A DNA stretch of 64,000 nt from contig NZ_BLTE01000014.1 in assembly GCF_013019105.1 (NCBI RefSeq), positions 96,713 to 160,712 of the forward strand, given 5' to 3'. This stretch comes from Fundidesulfovibrio magnetotacticus. Lineage in GTDB: Bacteria; Desulfobacterota; Desulfovibrionia; Desulfovibrionales; Desulfovibrionaceae. The notes below the pieces were generated by a model. It was not told the DNA's origin, ran no database searches, and saw only the letters and a program-made list of their open reading frames with translations. The translations under genes and the position numbers were made by a program. Of the stretch, positions 55,435 to 64,000 are shown piece by piece (position 1 is the stretch's first letter; every line of letters begins with the position of its first letter).

Positions 55435-56670
55435 CTAGCAGGCGGCCTTGAGTTCCTTGTCCAGTCCGAAGGCGGTGTGCAGGGCGCGCACGGCCAGTTC
55501 CACGTACTTCTCGTCGATCAGGCAGGTGATCTTGATCTCGGAGGTGGCGATGAGCTTGATGTTCACGTTCTCGTCGCACAGGGCCTGGAACATGGTGGAG
55601 GCCACGCCGGAGTGGTTTCGCATGCCCACGCCCACCACGGAGACCTTGGCCACGTTGGTGTCGTGCTGCACGGATTCGGCCCCGATCTCGTCGCCGACGC
55701 CCGCGAGGATGGCCAGGGTCTGGTCCAGGTCGCCCCGGGAGACGGTGAAGGTCATGTCGGTGTAGCCGTCGTGGCTGGTGTTCTGGATGATCATGTCCAC
55801 GAGGATGCGCTTGGCGGCGATGGCGCCGAAGATGGTGGCGGCCACGCCGGGCTTGTCCTTCACCTTGTAGACGGTGACGCGGCACTGGTCGCGGTCGAAA
55901 GCGATGCCCGAAATCACGAGATCTTCCATCATGGCGTCGTCCTCCTGGGTGACCAGCGTCCCCGGATCATCGGTAAAGGTGGAGCGCACCCGCACGGGCA
56001 CGTTGAATTTCTTGGCGAATTCCACGGAGCGGATCTGGAGCACCTTGGAGCCGGAGCTGGCCAGTTCGAGCATCTCGTCGTAGCAGATGCGGTCGAGCTT
56101 GCGGGCGGCGGAGCAGACGCGGGGGTCGGTGGTGAACACGCCGTCCACGTCGGTGTAGATCTCGCACACGTCGGCCTTCACGGCGGCGGCCAGGGCCACT
56201 CCGGTGGTGTCGGAGCCGCCGCGTCCCAGGGTGGTCATTCGACCTTTGCAGTCCACGCCCTGGAAGCCCGCCACCACGAGCACGTCGTGGTCTTCGAGCA
56301 GGTTGCGCAGGCGCGCTTCGTCGATGCTGATGATGCGCGCCTTCATGTAGGCGTCGGTGGTGGTGATGGGAATCTGCCAGCCCTGCAGCGACTTGGCGCG
56401 GATGCCCTCGGACTTGGCCAGGAGGGAGAAGAGCGCGATGGAGACGTTCTCACCGTTCACCACCAAGGCGTCCATCTCCTCGGGATCGGGCTTTGCCGAG
56501 AATTCGTTGGCCAGCCCGATGAGCTTGTTGGTCTCGCCGGCCATGGCCGAGAGGACCACGATGACCTTGTAGCCCTCGTCTAGCCCATTCCGCACCCGCG
56601 AGAGCACCTTGCGCATCCGTTCCAGCCCGGCGACCGACGTGCCGCCGTACTTCTGTACCATGATTTTCAT
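55435..56670 (-). CDS. lysC: Aspartate kinase
   Basis: First step of the aspartate family (lysine, threonine, methionine). The 411-residue protein has VQKYGGTSVA (ATP and substrate binding), GFQGVDCKGRMTTLGRGGSDTT, and two C-terminal ACT domains (about 265-340 and 345-405) that carry feedback control by lysine or threonine. The start overlaps the tsaE stop by 4 bases. It is in a unit with pdxJ, acpS, nnrD, a CBS protein and tsaE. DapA further along the pathway is at 32309. Confidence 0.95.
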   Translation of the reverse strand: MKIMVQKYGGTSVAGLERMRKVLSRVRNGLDEGYKVIVVLSAMAGETNKLIGLANEFSAKPDPEEMDALVVNGENVSIALFSLLAKSEGIRAKSLQGWQIPITTTDAYMKARIISIDEARLRNLLEDHDVLVVAGFQGVDCKGRMTTLGRGGSDTTGVALAAAVKADVCEIYTDVDGVFTTDPRVCSAARKLDRICYDEMLELASSGSKVLQIRSVEFAKKFNVPVRVRSTFTDDPGTLVTQEDDAMMEDLVISGIAFDRDQCRVTVYKVKDKPGVAATIFGAIAAKRILVDMIIQNTSHDGYTDMTFTVSRGDLDQTLAILAGVGDEIGAESVQHDTNVAKVSVVGVGMRNHSGVASTMFQALCDENVNIKLIATSEIKITCLIDEKYVELAVRALHTAFGLDKELKAAC

Positions 56671-57170
56671 GAGGAGCCGCTCTGTGAAGAGGTTGCGTTG
56701 ATCCGTTGCAGCCAGCGCGCGGCCCACGGCCCGTTGGCCGTGAGCGTGGCCTCGCGCCCGTCGCCTTGTTCCTCCAGGCGCACCAGCAGATGGTCCGCGG
56801 GCAGGAAGCCGGGCGGCAGGTACTCGGCCCATTCCACCACGAGCAGGCGCGCCGCGCCCGCGTGGAGGCTTTCGAGGATTTCGTCCAGATCGGCCCCGGG
56901 CAGGCCTTCGCCCAGCCGGAAGAGATCGACGTGCACCACCTGGGGCGTGGTGGGGTAGACGTTGGCCAGGTTGAAGCTCGGGGAGGCCACCTCGGCCTGG
57001 TCGCCGCCGGGCAGCGCCTCCACGAGTCCCCGCGTGAGCGTGGTTTTGCCCGAAGCGAGCCCGGCCTGCAAGCACAGCGCGGGGTTGTCCCATCCCTCGG
57101 GCAGGCAGCGGGCCAAGGCCGCGCCCAGGGCCAGGGTTTCGGGCTCGCCGGGCAGGAAGAGCCCGGCCAC
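56667..57170 (-). CDS. tsaE: tRNA threonylcarbamoyladenosine biosynthesis protein TsaE
   Basis: ATPase needed for the t6A modification at tRNA position 37. The 167-residue protein has Walker A GLASGKTTLTRGL, the VASPSFNLAN motif and VHVDLFRLGE (Walker B-like region), and a C-terminal VVEWAEYLP segment. Start: GTG at 57170, two bases beyond the stop of the CBS gene, with AGGAAA as ribosome binding site within that gene's end; a longer ATG start at 57227 is less likely. It overlaps lysC by 4 bases. Confidence 0.92.
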   Translation of the reverse strand: MAGLFLPGEPETLALGAALARCLPEGWDNPALCLQAGLASGKTTLTRGLVEALPGGDQAEVASPSFNLANVYPTTPQVVHVDLFRLGEGLPGADLDEILESLHAGAARLLVVEWAEYLPPGFLPADHLLVRLEEQGDGREATLTANGPWAARWLQRINATSSQSGSS

Positions 57171-57172
57171 GG

Positions 57173-57628
57173 CTATTTCCTGGCGGAAAGGGTGCGCAGA
57201 ATGTCCTCCATGCCGATCACGCCGCACACCCGGCCCGCTTCCATCACCGGCACGGTGTGGAAGCCCCGGTCCACCATGAGGGTGGCCACGTCCTCCACGG
57301 GGGTCTCGGGGGTCACGGTCTGGGGATCGGGGGTCATGGCCTGGGACACGCTGATGGCGGCGATCTTCTCCATCTCGCGGTCCAGGTCGGCCATGGAGGT
57401 CATGGGCACGAGCCCGTCGAGCAGGGTGAACACCGTGGGAAGCGAGAGCCGCTTCTGCTGGGCCACCAGGTCCGACTGGCAGAGGATGCCCACGAGTTTC
57501 CCGGAGGCGTTCACCACCGGGCAGCCGTTGATGCGCTTCTCAAGAAGCGTCTGGGCGGCCTCGGCGATGGAGGTGTCGGGCGTGAGGGTGACCACCTGGG
57601 CGGTCATGATGTCTTTAGCTTTCAGCAT
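57173..57628 (-). CDS. CBS-domain protein
   Basis: A 151-residue protein made of two CBS domains: AKDIMTAQVVTLTPDTS with VVNASGKLVGILCQSDL, and VSQAMTPDPQTVTPETP with VVMEAGRVCGVIGMEDILR (repeats about 65 and 80 residues long). CBS pairs bind adenosine nucleotides and report energy state. It overlaps the start of nnrD's end by 14 bases and precedes tsaE by 2 bases. Target unknown. This CBS gene is conserved in position in this lysC block, which hints at a role in nucleotide-linked control. Confidence 0.9.
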   Translation of the reverse strand: MLKAKDIMTAQVVTLTPDTSIAEAAQTLLEKRINGCPVVNASGKLVGILCQSDLVAQQKRLSLPTVFTLLDGLVPMTSMADLDREMEKIAAISVSQAMTPDPQTVTPETPVEDVATLMVDRGFHTVPVMEAGRVCGVIGMEDILRTLSARK

Positions 57629-59183
57629 CGAGCCACTCCGTGAGGGCGCGGGGCAGGGCCTGGACGATCTCGGAGGCCAGGTTGCCCCGGTAGGGGAATT
57701 CGCCGGACACGAGACGCCCGGCGAGTCCGTGCCAATACACCCCCAGGCAGGCGGCTAGCAAGGGGGAAACGCCACGGGCCAGCAGGCTTCCGGCCACGCC
57801 CGAGAGCACGTCGCCGGAACCGCCCACCGCCAGGTTGGGCTCCGCGAAGGGGGAGACGTACACCGACCCGGAGGGGTCGCCCCCCTGGCAGATCAGCGAC
57901 GCCGGACCCTTGAGCACCACGGCCGCTCCGGTGCTTTCGGCCAGGCGGCGCACGCAGCCCGCGCGGTCGGACTCGATCTCCGGAATGGCGAGCCCCAGCA
58001 TCCGGGCCGCCTCGCCCGGGTGCGGGGTGATCACGGAGCGCTCCAGCCGCCGGGGATGCGCGGCCAGCCAGAAAAGAGCGTCGGCGTCCCACACGGCCGG
58101 GGGCAGGGGGCCGCCCTGCAGCAGGGCTTCCAGGAACCGGGCCGCGCCGGGCGTGCGGCCCAGGCCCGGGCCGATCACCAGGGCGTCCCAGGCCTCCAGG
58201 TGCTCACGGATCGGGGCGGCCATGGATGCGTCCCACTGTTCGCCCTCGCCCAGGGGGAGGGTCATCACGTCGGGGCACCCGGCCTTGAGCACGGGTTCGA
58301 GCCCGCGCGGGCAGGCCGCCGTGACCAGCCCCGCCCCGCAGCGCAGCGCGCCCAGGGCCGAGAGGAACGGCGCTCCCGTGAGCCCGGGTGAGCCGCCCAG
58401 CACCAGGAGCCTGCCCGCCGCGCCCTTGTGCATGGCCGGGTCGGGCAGGGGGAGCATGAGCGCCAGCTCCGGGGCCAGGAGGCGGTGGGCCGGGGGCAGG
58501 GCCTCGCGCACGGCCCGGGGGATGCCGATGGGGCGCACCAGGAGCTCCCCCACGTAGGGCGAGGCCTGGGGCAGGGCCAGGCCCAGCTTGGCGGTTTCGA
58601 AGCTCACGGTGGCGTCGGCGATCACGGTGGGGCTGCCCGGGCGGCCCGTGAGCCCGCACAGGCCCGAGGGGATGTCCAGGGCCAGCACGAAGGAGCGCTG
58701 GCCCAGCCGGTTCACGGCATCGATGAGCGCGGCCGTGTCCGGCCTGGGGTCGCCCGAGAGACCCGTGCCCAGCAGGCCGTCCACCACGGCGTCGGGCGGC
58801 TGGGCCTTGGCCTCTTCCAGGGCCTGCGCGGCCCGGAGGACCACCACGCCCGCGCGCCGCGCCAGGCGCAGGTGGAAGCCCGGAGCGCCCTTGTGGGCCC
58901 CGGAGGGCCGGGCCAGGCCCAGCACCACCTCGGCCCCTGCGTCGTGCAGGTGCCGGGCCAGGGCCACGGCGTCGCCGCCGTTGTTGCCGGGGCCCGCCAG
59001 ACAGAGCACGGACTTGCCGCGCACCCCGTCCAGCTTCTCCGCCAGGGCGTGCAGGGCCTCGCGGCTGGCGTTCTCCATGAGCAGTTCGGTCTTCAGGCCC
59101 AGGCGCGCGGCCTCGCGGTCCCAGGCGTTCATCTCGGCCGGGGTGAGCAGGGGGGCGGTGAGCAGCGGGTCGATCATGGCCAT
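57615..59183 (-). CDS. nnrD: Bifunctional NAD(P)H-hydrate epimerase and ADP-dependent dehydratase
   Basis: Repairs damaged NAD(P)H hydrates. The 522-residue fusion has an N-terminal epimerase domain (YjeF_N; GPGNNGGDAVALARHL) and a C-terminal dehydratase domain with VGGSGDVLSGVAGSLLA, the ATP/ADP motif, plus HPGEAARML. Start 59183 (MAMIDPLL), with an alternative at 59177. It lies 11 bases downstream of acpS. Confidence 0.94.
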   Translation of the reverse strand: MAMIDPLLTAPLLTPAEMNAWDREAARLGLKTELLMENASREALHALAEKLDGVRGKSVLCLAGPGNNGGDAVALARHLHDAGAEVVLGLARPSGAHKGAPGFHLRLARRAGVVVLRAAQALEEAKAQPPDAVVDGLLGTGLSGDPRPDTAALIDAVNRLGQRSFVLALDIPSGLCGLTGRPGSPTVIADATVSFETAKLGLALPQASPYVGELLVRPIGIPRAVREALPPAHRLLAPELALMLPLPDPAMHKGAAGRLLVLGGSPGLTGAPFLSALGALRCGAGLVTAACPRGLEPVLKAGCPDVMTLPLGEGEQWDASMAAPIREHLEAWDALVIGPGLGRTPGAARFLEALLQGGPLPPAVWDADALFWLAAHPRRLERSVITPHPGEAARMLGLAIPEIESDRAGCVRRLAESTGAAVVLKGPASLICQGGDPSGSVYVSPFAEPNLAVGGSGDVLSGVAGSLLARGVSPLLAACLGVYWHGLAGRLVSGEFPYRGNLASEIVQALPRALTEWLDAES

Positions 59184-59194
59184 GGGCCTCGCGT

Positions 59195-59569
59195 TCAGGG
59201 TGCTTCGAGCGCCACCACGGCGGCGGCGGTGTCGCGGCCGTGGGTGAGGCTCACGTGGGAGTGGGTGACGCCCAGGGCCTTGGCCCGCTCAAGGGCCGCG
59301 CCGGAAAGGCGCAGCACGGGCCTGCCCGAGGGCTCCGAGAGGATTTCGATGTCCTTGAAGGTCACTCCGCCGGAGATCCCCGTGCCCAGGGCCTTGGCGG
59401 CGGCCTCCTTGGCGGCGAAGCGCGCGGCCAGCCAGGGCACGGCGTTGCGCGGACGCTGGGCGATCTCAGCCTCGGAGAGTATTTTGTGGAGGAAGCGCTC
59501 GCCGTGGCGCTCCAGGGAGTCGCGGATGCGGTCCAGCTCCGCCACGTCGATGCCAAGGCCCACGATCAC
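59195..59569 (-). CDS. acpS: Holo-[acyl-carrier-protein] synthase
   Basis: Transfers the phosphopantetheine arm of CoA to ACP. The 124-residue protein has the family pattern [12 protein letters not shown] and [15 protein letters not shown] with the metal and catalytic residues, and a final [15 protein letters not shown]. Start 59569, ATG. It is 27 bases downstream of pdxJ's stop, in the same unit. Confidence 0.93.
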   Translation of the reverse strand: MIVGLGIDVAELDRIRDSLERHGERFLHKILSEAEIAQRPRNAVPWLAARFAAKEAAAKALGTGISGGVTFKDIEILSEPSGRPVLRLSGAALERAKALGVTHSHVSLTHGRDTAAAVVALEAP

Positions 59570-59596
59570 GGGAAGTCCCCCCGGTTTTGCGAGGCG

Positions 59597-60322
59597 CTAG
59601 TCCGCGAAGCCACGGATGATCCCGGCCATGGTCCCCACGGCCTCGCCGATGCCCGTGAGCACGGCGCGCGAGATGATGCTGTGGCCGATGGAGTATTCGC
59701 TCACGCCGGTCACGTCCTTGAAGGCCCATACGTTGTCGTAGTTCAGGCCGTGGCCCAGGTTCACCTTGAGGCCCAGTTCGCGGCCCAGGCGGATGCCCGC
59801 GAGCACGCGCTCCAGTTCGCGCTGGCGGTCCTGGGGCGTGGGGGCGTCGGCGTAGGCCCCGGTGTGGATCTCGATGTATTCGGCCCCGATGGCCCTGGCG
59901 GCCTCGATCTGGGCGGGTTCGGCGTCGATGAACAGGCTGGAGCCGATGCCCGCGGCGTGCAGCGGGGCCAGGAAGTCCGCCAGCTCCTTTTCGCGCCCGG
60001 CGCAGGCCAGGCCACCCTCGGTGGTGAGCTCCTGGCGCTTCTCGGGCACCAGGCAGACCATGTGGGGCCGGATGCCCAGGGCCAGGCGGCCCATTTCGGG
60101 GGTGGCGGCCATTTCCAGATGGAGCCGGGTCTTCACGAGCTGGCGCAGGAGGGCCACGTCGCGGTCCAGGATGTGGCGGCGGTCCTCGCGCAGGTGGACG
60201 ATGATCGCCCTGGCCCCGGCGATCTCGGCCAGGTGGGCGGCTGTGACGGGGTCGGGCTCCTGGGCCAGGCGGGCCTGGCGCAGGGTGGCCACGTGGTCGA
60301 CGTTGACGGCCAGAATGGGCAT
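59597..60322 (-). CDS. pdxJ: Pyridoxine 5'-phosphate synthase
   Basis: Final condensing step in pyridoxal-phosphate synthesis. The 241-residue protein begins [17 protein letters not shown], and keeps [14 protein letters not shown], the glycine-rich NLGHGLNY and the C-terminal [12 protein letters not shown]. The start at 60322 has aaggaga. It is the first gene of the long minus-strand unit that ends with cimA. A weak promoter (TTGTGG and TATACG, 17 bases apart) lies in the gap before it. Confidence 0.95.
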   Translation of the reverse strand: MPILAVNVDHVATLRQARLAQEPDPVTAAHLAEIAGARAIIVHLREDRRHILDRDVALLRQLVKTRLHLEMAATPEMGRLALGIRPHMVCLVPEKRQELTTEGGLACAGREKELADFLAPLHAAGIGSSLFIDAEPAQIEAARAIGAEYIEIHTGAYADAPTPQDRQRELERVLAGIRLGRELGLKVNLGHGLNYDNVWAFKDVTGVSEYSIGHSIISRAVLTGIGEAVGTMAGIIRGFAD

Positions 60323-60391
60323 GGACGTTCTCCTTGCGTTCCGTATCAAACGTGCCGTATATCTTTTGCGCTCACCAGCCACAAGCTCTTG

Positions 60392-60420
60392 TTGACAAAG
60401 CTCCCCGGCGCTCGTATCGG
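60392..60420 (+). promoter_or_regulatory. Candidate sigma-70 promoter of ugd
   Basis: An exact TTGACA (60392-60397) and TATCGG (3/6), 17 bases apart, 53 bases upstream of the ugd start. Confidence 0.45.
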
Positions 60421-60472
60421 GTGCTGCCCCTTGGGGGCTCAGAAACCAAACACGAAATGGAGATGCGCGGAT

Positions 60473-61810
60473 ATGAACCTGTGCATTGTGGGAACCGGTT
60501 ATGTCGGCCTCGTCAGCGCCGCCTGCTTCGCCGAAATGGGCAACGACGTCTGCTGCGTGGACATCAATCCCGAAGTTGTTGAAAATCTTAGGAAAGGCAA
60601 GGTTCACATCTTCGAACCCGGCCTCGACGAAATCGTCAAGCGCAACACCGAGCAGGGCCGCCTGAAGTTCACCACGTCCATCAAGGAAGGCATGGAGCAT
60701 GCCCTCTTCGTGTTCGTGTGCGTGGGCACTCCTTCCAAGCCCGACGGCTCGTGCGATCTCTCCTTTGTCTACCAGGTGGGCAAGGAGATCGGCCAGAACA
60801 TGCAGGACTACAAGATCGTGGTGGACAAATCCACCGTGCCCGTGGGCACCGCCGACAAGATGCGCTCCATCATCGCCGAGGAGCTCAAGGCGCGCGGCGT
60901 GTCCCTGGAGTTCGACGTGGTCTCCAACCCCGAGTTCCTCAAGGAAGGCGACGCCGTCAACGACTTCCTCAAGCCCGACCGCGTGGTGGTGGGCACCGAG
61001 AACGTGCGCACCGCCGAGCTGCTCAAGGCCCTCTATTCGCCCTTCGCCCGCAGCCGCGACAAGCTCATCGTCATGAGCGTGCGCTCCGCCGAGATGACCA
61101 AGTACGCCGCCAACTGCATGCTGGCCACCAAGATCTCCTTCATCAACGAGATCTCCAACATCTGCGAGCGCGTGGGCGCCGACGTGCGCGACGTGCGCGT
61201 GGGCATCGGCAGCGACCACCGCATCGGCTACCAGTTCATCTACCCCGGCATGGGCTACGGCGGCTCCTGCTTCCCCAAGGACGTGAAGGCCCTCATCGAC
61301 ACCTCGCGCCAGTACGAGTTCGAGCCCCAGCTGCTGGCCTCCGTGGACGAGGTGAACAACCGCCAGAAGCACGTGCTCTCGGGCAAGATCCTCAAGTACT
61401 TCGAGCCGCAGGGCGGCGTGGTCGGCAAGACCCTGGCCATCTGGGGCCTGGCCTTCAAGGCCAACACCGACGACGTGCGCGAGGCCGCCGCGTTCGAGCT
61501 CATCCGCGACCTCACCGCCAAAGGCATGAAGGTGCGCTGCTTCGACCCCGTGGCCGGTCCCAACACCCGCAAGGAGTTCGCGGGCGACCCCAACGTGGAA
61601 GTGGTGGACGAACAGTACGCCGCCCTGGAAGGCGCGGCCGCCCTGGCCGTGGTCACCGAGTGGAACCAGTTCCGCAACCCGGACTTCGAGCGCATCAAGA
61701 AGACCATCAAGGCGCCCCTGATCTTCGACGGCCGCAACCTCTACTCGCCCTCCTTCATGGGCGAGCTGGGCTTCGCCTACTTCTGCATCGGCCGCAAGGA
61801 CCCCAAGTAG
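60473..61810 (+). CDS. ugd: UDP-glucose 6-dehydrogenase
   Basis: Oxidises UDP-glucose to UDP-glucuronate with NAD. The 445-residue protein has the Rossmann motif [35 protein letters not shown] and the catalytic cysteine region [13 protein letters not shown] (about 260), and [15 protein letters not shown] closing segment. It links to GalU at 1-792, which makes its substrate. Divergent from pdxJ; followed by a strong terminator. Gives precursors for acidic exopolysaccharides or sugars on LPS. Confidence 0.95.
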   Translation: MNLCIVGTGYVGLVSAACFAEMGNDVCCVDINPEVVENLRKGKVHIFEPGLDEIVKRNTEQGRLKFTTSIKEGMEHALFVFVCVGTPSKPDGSCDLSFVYQVGKEIGQNMQDYKIVVDKSTVPVGTADKMRSIIAEELKARGVSLEFDVVSNPEFLKEGDAVNDFLKPDRVVVGTENVRTAELLKALYSPFARSRDKLIVMSVRSAEMTKYAANCMLATKISFINEISNICERVGADVRDVRVGIGSDHRIGYQFIYPGMGYGGSCFPKDVKALIDTSRQYEFEPQLLASVDEVNNRQKHVLSGKILKYFEPQGGVVGKTLAIWGLAFKANTDDVREAAAFELIRDLTAKGMKVRCFDPVAGPNTRKEFAGDPNVEVVDEQYAALEGAAALAVVTEWNQFRNPDFERIKKTIKAPLIFDGRNLYSPSFMGELGFAYFCIGRKDPK

Positions 61811-61836
61811 TTCGAGCGACCACGGTACGCCACACG

Positions 61837-61864
61837 GGGCCGCCGGGAAACCGGCGGCCCTTTT
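61837..61864 (+). terminator. Intrinsic terminator after ugd
   Basis: A perfect 10-bp stem (gggccgccgg / ccggcggccc) with a GAAA loop (61847-61850) and TTTT after it, 26 bases past the stop. Confidence 0.85.
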
Positions 61865-61874
61865 CAGTTCGATA

Positions 61875-61919
61875 ACAAACCCCGAAACGGGGTTTGTGGG
61901 AGCCGCTTGCGGGCGGCTC
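61875..61919. repeat. Two further hairpins after the ugd terminator
   Basis: ACAAACCCCG and CGGGGTTTGT (61875-61897) form a perfect 10-bp stem with AAA loop; GAGCCGC and GCGGCTC (61900-61919) follow with a 6-base loop. Together with the terminator these make three stem-loops in 85 bases. Their role is unknown. Confidence 0.6.
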
Positions 61920-62182
61920 GCTTCGGAAGAAGCAGCCGCCATACGCCCCTCCCCGTGCGAGGCTCGGCGTCGAGGGCTTCGCGCCAGGTCTTCCGCCGCC
62001 CCGTCCGCGAGAGCCCCCCGATGGATCGACTCTTACGGACCCCGGGCCTGTTCCCCTGGTCGACATTTTCTGCTATCGGCACATGAAGGTCAGCGGGGCG
62101 TCCGCCATCCGGCGGGGTGCCGCCCGCGCGCGGCCGCGTCCCGGCGGGCCAGCTTTCCGCCGACCCAGGCAGGGAGGACCCC

Positions 62183-62554
62183 ATGACCCACGACAACCGC
62201 AAGCGCAGCCGCGTGCCCATGGACATCGAGGCCGTCCTGGCCTGGGGCAACCTCCACAAGCACCCCGTGCGCATCCTGAACATGAGCCTCAAGGGCGTGC
62301 TCTGCGAGCCGGAGCCGGAACTCGGCCGGGTGGACCGGTGTACCCTCACCGTCAGCCTGAGCAGGACCATCGGCTTCCACGTGGAGGCCCGCGTGGTGCG
62401 AAACGACGCCACCGGCCTGGCCCTGGACTTCGAGAGCATGGACGAAGAAGCCTTCCTCCACCTGCGCAACCTCGTGCGCTACCACTCCGACGACCCCGAC
62501 GCCATCGACAGGGAGCTTGTGAGGCCCGCTTTCGAGGTCTCCCGGAAGGAATAG
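62183..62554 (+). CDS. PilZ-domain protein
   Basis: A 123-residue single-domain PilZ protein: the arginine motif RKRSR (RxxxR) at residues about 6-10 and NMSLKGVL (NxSxxG) at about 33-40. Such proteins bind c-di-GMP and alter a partner. Start 62183 has ggagg upstream; a longer frame from 62117 is unlikely. It is on its own, with the ugd gene upstream. Partner unknown. Confidence 0.85.
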   Translation: MTHDNRKRSRVPMDIEAVLAWGNLHKHPVRILNMSLKGVLCEPEPELGRVDRCTLTVSLSRTIGFHVEARVVRNDATGLALDFESMDEEAFLHLRNLVRYHSDDPDAIDRELVRPAFEVSRKE

Positions 62555-62733
62555 GGTCGCGGCCTTGAAAGCCTGACGGGCTTTCAAGTTTCAAGCCTTG
62601 ATCGAACGGTCTGTCTTGACGGCCGCCCGGAAGGTTTCCCAGGGGGCAACACGGATGGGCGCGGGCAACGGCGCACGCGCCAAGTCCGGGCGAAGGCCTT
62701 GCCGCCAGGGCGTCGGGCCTGTCCCGGCCGTGT

Positions 62734-63072
62734 TCAGTGGGTCAGGCCGTTGCCGCCGTGGCTTTCCTTCACGGTCTGCTGGGGGTGGAAGTGCAGCTTG
62801 ATCTCCTGGCCGGGCAGCTCTTCCATGGTGTAGGTGCCCGAGAGGCCCAGCTCCAGGTCCAGCTCCGAGGCCCGCGAATAGAGCGTCAGGGCGGCCAGGG
62901 CGGCCTTGTCGGGGGGGCAGTCCTGGTTGAAGCACAGGAGCAGCAGGCCGTCGTCCTTGGAGTCGAGCACCAGGAAGAGGTTGTGCTCCACGAAGTGGAT
63001 GCCGTCGAAGGCGTGGGTGGTCTTGAGCCCCAGGGGGGCGAGCAGGGCGTTGATGGTGTCTGTGGATGTCAT
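62734..63072 (-). CDS. Protein of unknown function
   Basis: 112 residues with the ATG at 63072 and aagga upstream. No motif was recognised. It has a mixed alpha/beta pattern (NLFLVLDSKDDGLLLLCFNQ) and one short cysteine pair region (CFNQDCPP). It is not signal-peptide-bearing and has no membrane helix. Size and charge resemble small chaperone-like proteins, but that is only a guess. It lies alone between the PilZ and CBS genes. Confidence 0.6.
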   Translation of the reverse strand: MTSTDTINALLAPLGLKTTHAFDGIHFVEHNLFLVLDSKDDGLLLLCFNQDCPPDKAALAALTLYSRASELDLELGLSGTYTMEELPGQEIKLHFHPQQTVKESHGGNGLTH

Positions 63073-63210
63073 GGCGGTCCTTGCGGCGTTTGGAGAGCCG
63101 TCTTGTAACGGCAGTGAGCCCGCCATGCAAGCGCGCCGTTCCCTGCGGGCTTGCCAGGGAGCGCCGGGCGTGTTTTCCTGGGACACGCCACCTCAAGGAG
63201 ACCCGAGCCC

Positions 63211-63759
63211 ATGGACAGCGTTCAGGCCGTCATGACCCCCCTCGAAGCCCTGCCCTCCGTTTCTCCCGAGACCTGCCTGCTCGACGCGGCGGAGGCCCTC
63301 AAGCGCAGCGCCTCCGACGCCCCGGTGCCCCTCATCGTGGCCGTGCGCGACGCTTCGGGCCGGATGCTGGGGGCGCTCGGCATGGTGGACCTCCTGCGCG
63401 GGCTCAACCCCGAGTACGCCCGCGACGGCTTCTTCGACGCCATGAAGGAGCAGGGCATGGGGCAAAGCCTGGTGGGCTTCTTCCTGGAAGAAGTGAACCT
63501 CTCCCCGCAGTCCCTGGAGGCCCTCTCCGACCGGGCCGCCGCGCTCACGGTGCGCGATCTGCTGCGCCCCCCGGCCCGCGAGGAGACCATCGACGCCGAA
63601 TCCACCGCCGACGTGGCCGTGGACCTCATGGTGCTGCGGCGCAGGGACTACCTCCTGGTGGTCCGCAAGGGCGAGGTGCTGGGCGTGGTGGACGCCGCCG
63701 GCGTGTTCGACGCCCTCATGCGCCGCGCCGTGCGCTGCGCCACGTCGACAGACGGTTGA
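63211..63759 (+). CDS. CBS-domain protein
   Basis: A 182-residue protein with two CBS domains, separated by about 60 residues: VQAVMTPLEALPSVSPE with MLGALGMVDLLRGL, and VRDLLRPPAREETIDAES with YLLVVRKGEVLGVVDAAGVF. No fused catalytic or membrane domain. It has an aaggag ribosome binding site. No target was identified. It differs clearly from the CBS protein at 57173. Confidence 0.86.
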   Translation: MDSVQAVMTPLEALPSVSPETCLLDAAEALKRSASDAPVPLIVAVRDASGRMLGALGMVDLLRGLNPEYARDGFFDAMKEQGMGQSLVGFFLEEVNLSPQSLEALSDRAAALTVRDLLRPPAREETIDAESTADVAVDLMVLRRRDYLLVVRKGEVLGVVDAAGVFDALMRRAVRCATSTDG

Positions 63760-63838
63760 AACGTCCGCGCGGGCCACGCCGGGGAAAGACGGGCGAGGCG
63801 GTGCGCCCGCCGGGCGGGCGCGCCGAGGCGATGTCCGG

Positions 63839-64000
63839 CTACCAGCCCAGCACGTAGTAGCGCAGATAGAGATAGGCCATGGAGATGGCCACGGTCAAAA
63901 TCATCACGGGCATGCCGTACTTCATGAAGCGCAGGAAGGTGATCTTGTGCCCGGCCTTCTCGCTCATGCCCACCACGATCACGTTGGCCGAGGCCCCGAT
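63839..64000 (-). CDS. C-terminal end of a transporter-like membrane protein (5' end outside window)
   Basis: The last 53 residues of a gene that continues past the right edge: GASANVIVVGMSEKAGH, then ITFLRFMKYGMPVMILTVAISMAYLYLRYYVLGW and a stop at 63839-63841. This resembles the C-terminal membrane helix and the preceding GASANV loop of SLC13/ArsB-type anion permeases. Only the tail is visible, so the substrate cannot be judged. Confidence 0.7.
   Translation of the reverse strand: MGASANVIVVGMSEKAGHKITFLRFMKYGMPVMILTVAISMAYLYLRYYVLGW

Larger units (their letters stand above)
61811..62182. other. Intergenic region between ugd and the PilZ gene
   Basis: 372 bases with no gene. It contains the ugd terminator and two extra hairpins at the left. 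The rest is GC-rich; no promoter for the PilZ gene was recognised. Confidence 0.6.

Noticed and set aside
59597..61942. Long minus-strand reading covering ugd
   Set aside because: Only the 59597-60322 part encodes a protein (PdxJ). The extension is antisense of ugd.

Overview
The window is a GC-rich (roughly 65-70 % by eye) stretch of a bacterial chromosome, most likely from a Desulfovibrio-like member of the Desulfovibrionales. The reasons are a PxxKW cysteine-rich protein, a manganese-type pyrophosphatase, a regulatory PTS cluster behind rpoN, a pdxJ-acpS-nnrD-CBS-tsaE-lysC-cimA block, and a probable selenocysteine codon. The species call is inference. No tRNA, rRNA, CRISPR array, prophage or intact insertion sequence was seen.

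Layout. 1-3284: the 3' part of galU, then priA. 3446-18014 (minus strand): a frameshifted SGNH hydrolase and a nine-gene Pel exopolysaccharide operon, read pelC, pelA hydrolase, pelA deacetylase, pelB TPR part, pelB barrel part, pelD, pelE, pelF, pelG. Both pelA and pelB are split into two separately exported or anchored proteins. 18418-20148: a 4-hydroxyphenylpyruvate dioxygenase-like gene and two small envelope proteins. 20330-24145: tadA and purQ (minus), pyrG and kdsC (plus). 24430-30592: rpoN, hpf, ptsN, rapZ, mannose-family EIIA, EIIB and a frameshifted EIIC, then ppaC. 30612-31928: a decayed Uma2 gene and a DUF2087-like gene. 32309-39780 (minus): corC-like, lnt, prfB with its programmed frameshift, a diguanylate cyclase, a MinD-like ATPase, HU, a UshA-like gene with an in-frame UGA, and dapA. 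39982-46018 (minus): mtaD-like deaminase, PxxKW protein, M20 peptidase, mnmG and a membrane PilZ protein. 46098-50891: a GT-C-like membrane protein, a Tat-like exported protein, apt, mtnP and an esterase. 50892-53568: an AT-rich patch with an SGNH gene of mixed composition. 53569-60322 (minus): pdxJ, acpS, nnrD, CBS protein, tsaE, lysC, cimA. 60473-64000: ugd, a PilZ protein, an unknown protein, a CBS protein and the 3' end of a permease.

How they work together. The window has a whole envelope-polysaccharide theme: GalU makes UDP-glucose, Ugd makes UDP-glucuronate, and the Pel operon polymerises, exports and trims a polysaccharide under c-di-GMP control through PelD. A diguanylate cyclase with an inhibitory site and two PilZ proteins supply further c-di-GMP links. 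RpoN, EIIA-Ntr, RapZ and the mannose-type PTS proteins form a probable regulatory phosphorelay. MtaD, MtnP and Apt form a methylthioadenosine and adenine salvage set. LysC, DapA and CimA serve lysine/threonine and isoleucine synthesis.

The most noteworthy items are the probable selenoprotein at 33222-34118 with a SECIS-like hairpin, the split pelA/pelB operon, the nine-T frameshift in the EIIC gene, the in-frame deletion in the Uma2 gene, and the mosaic SGNH gene at 51461-53128.
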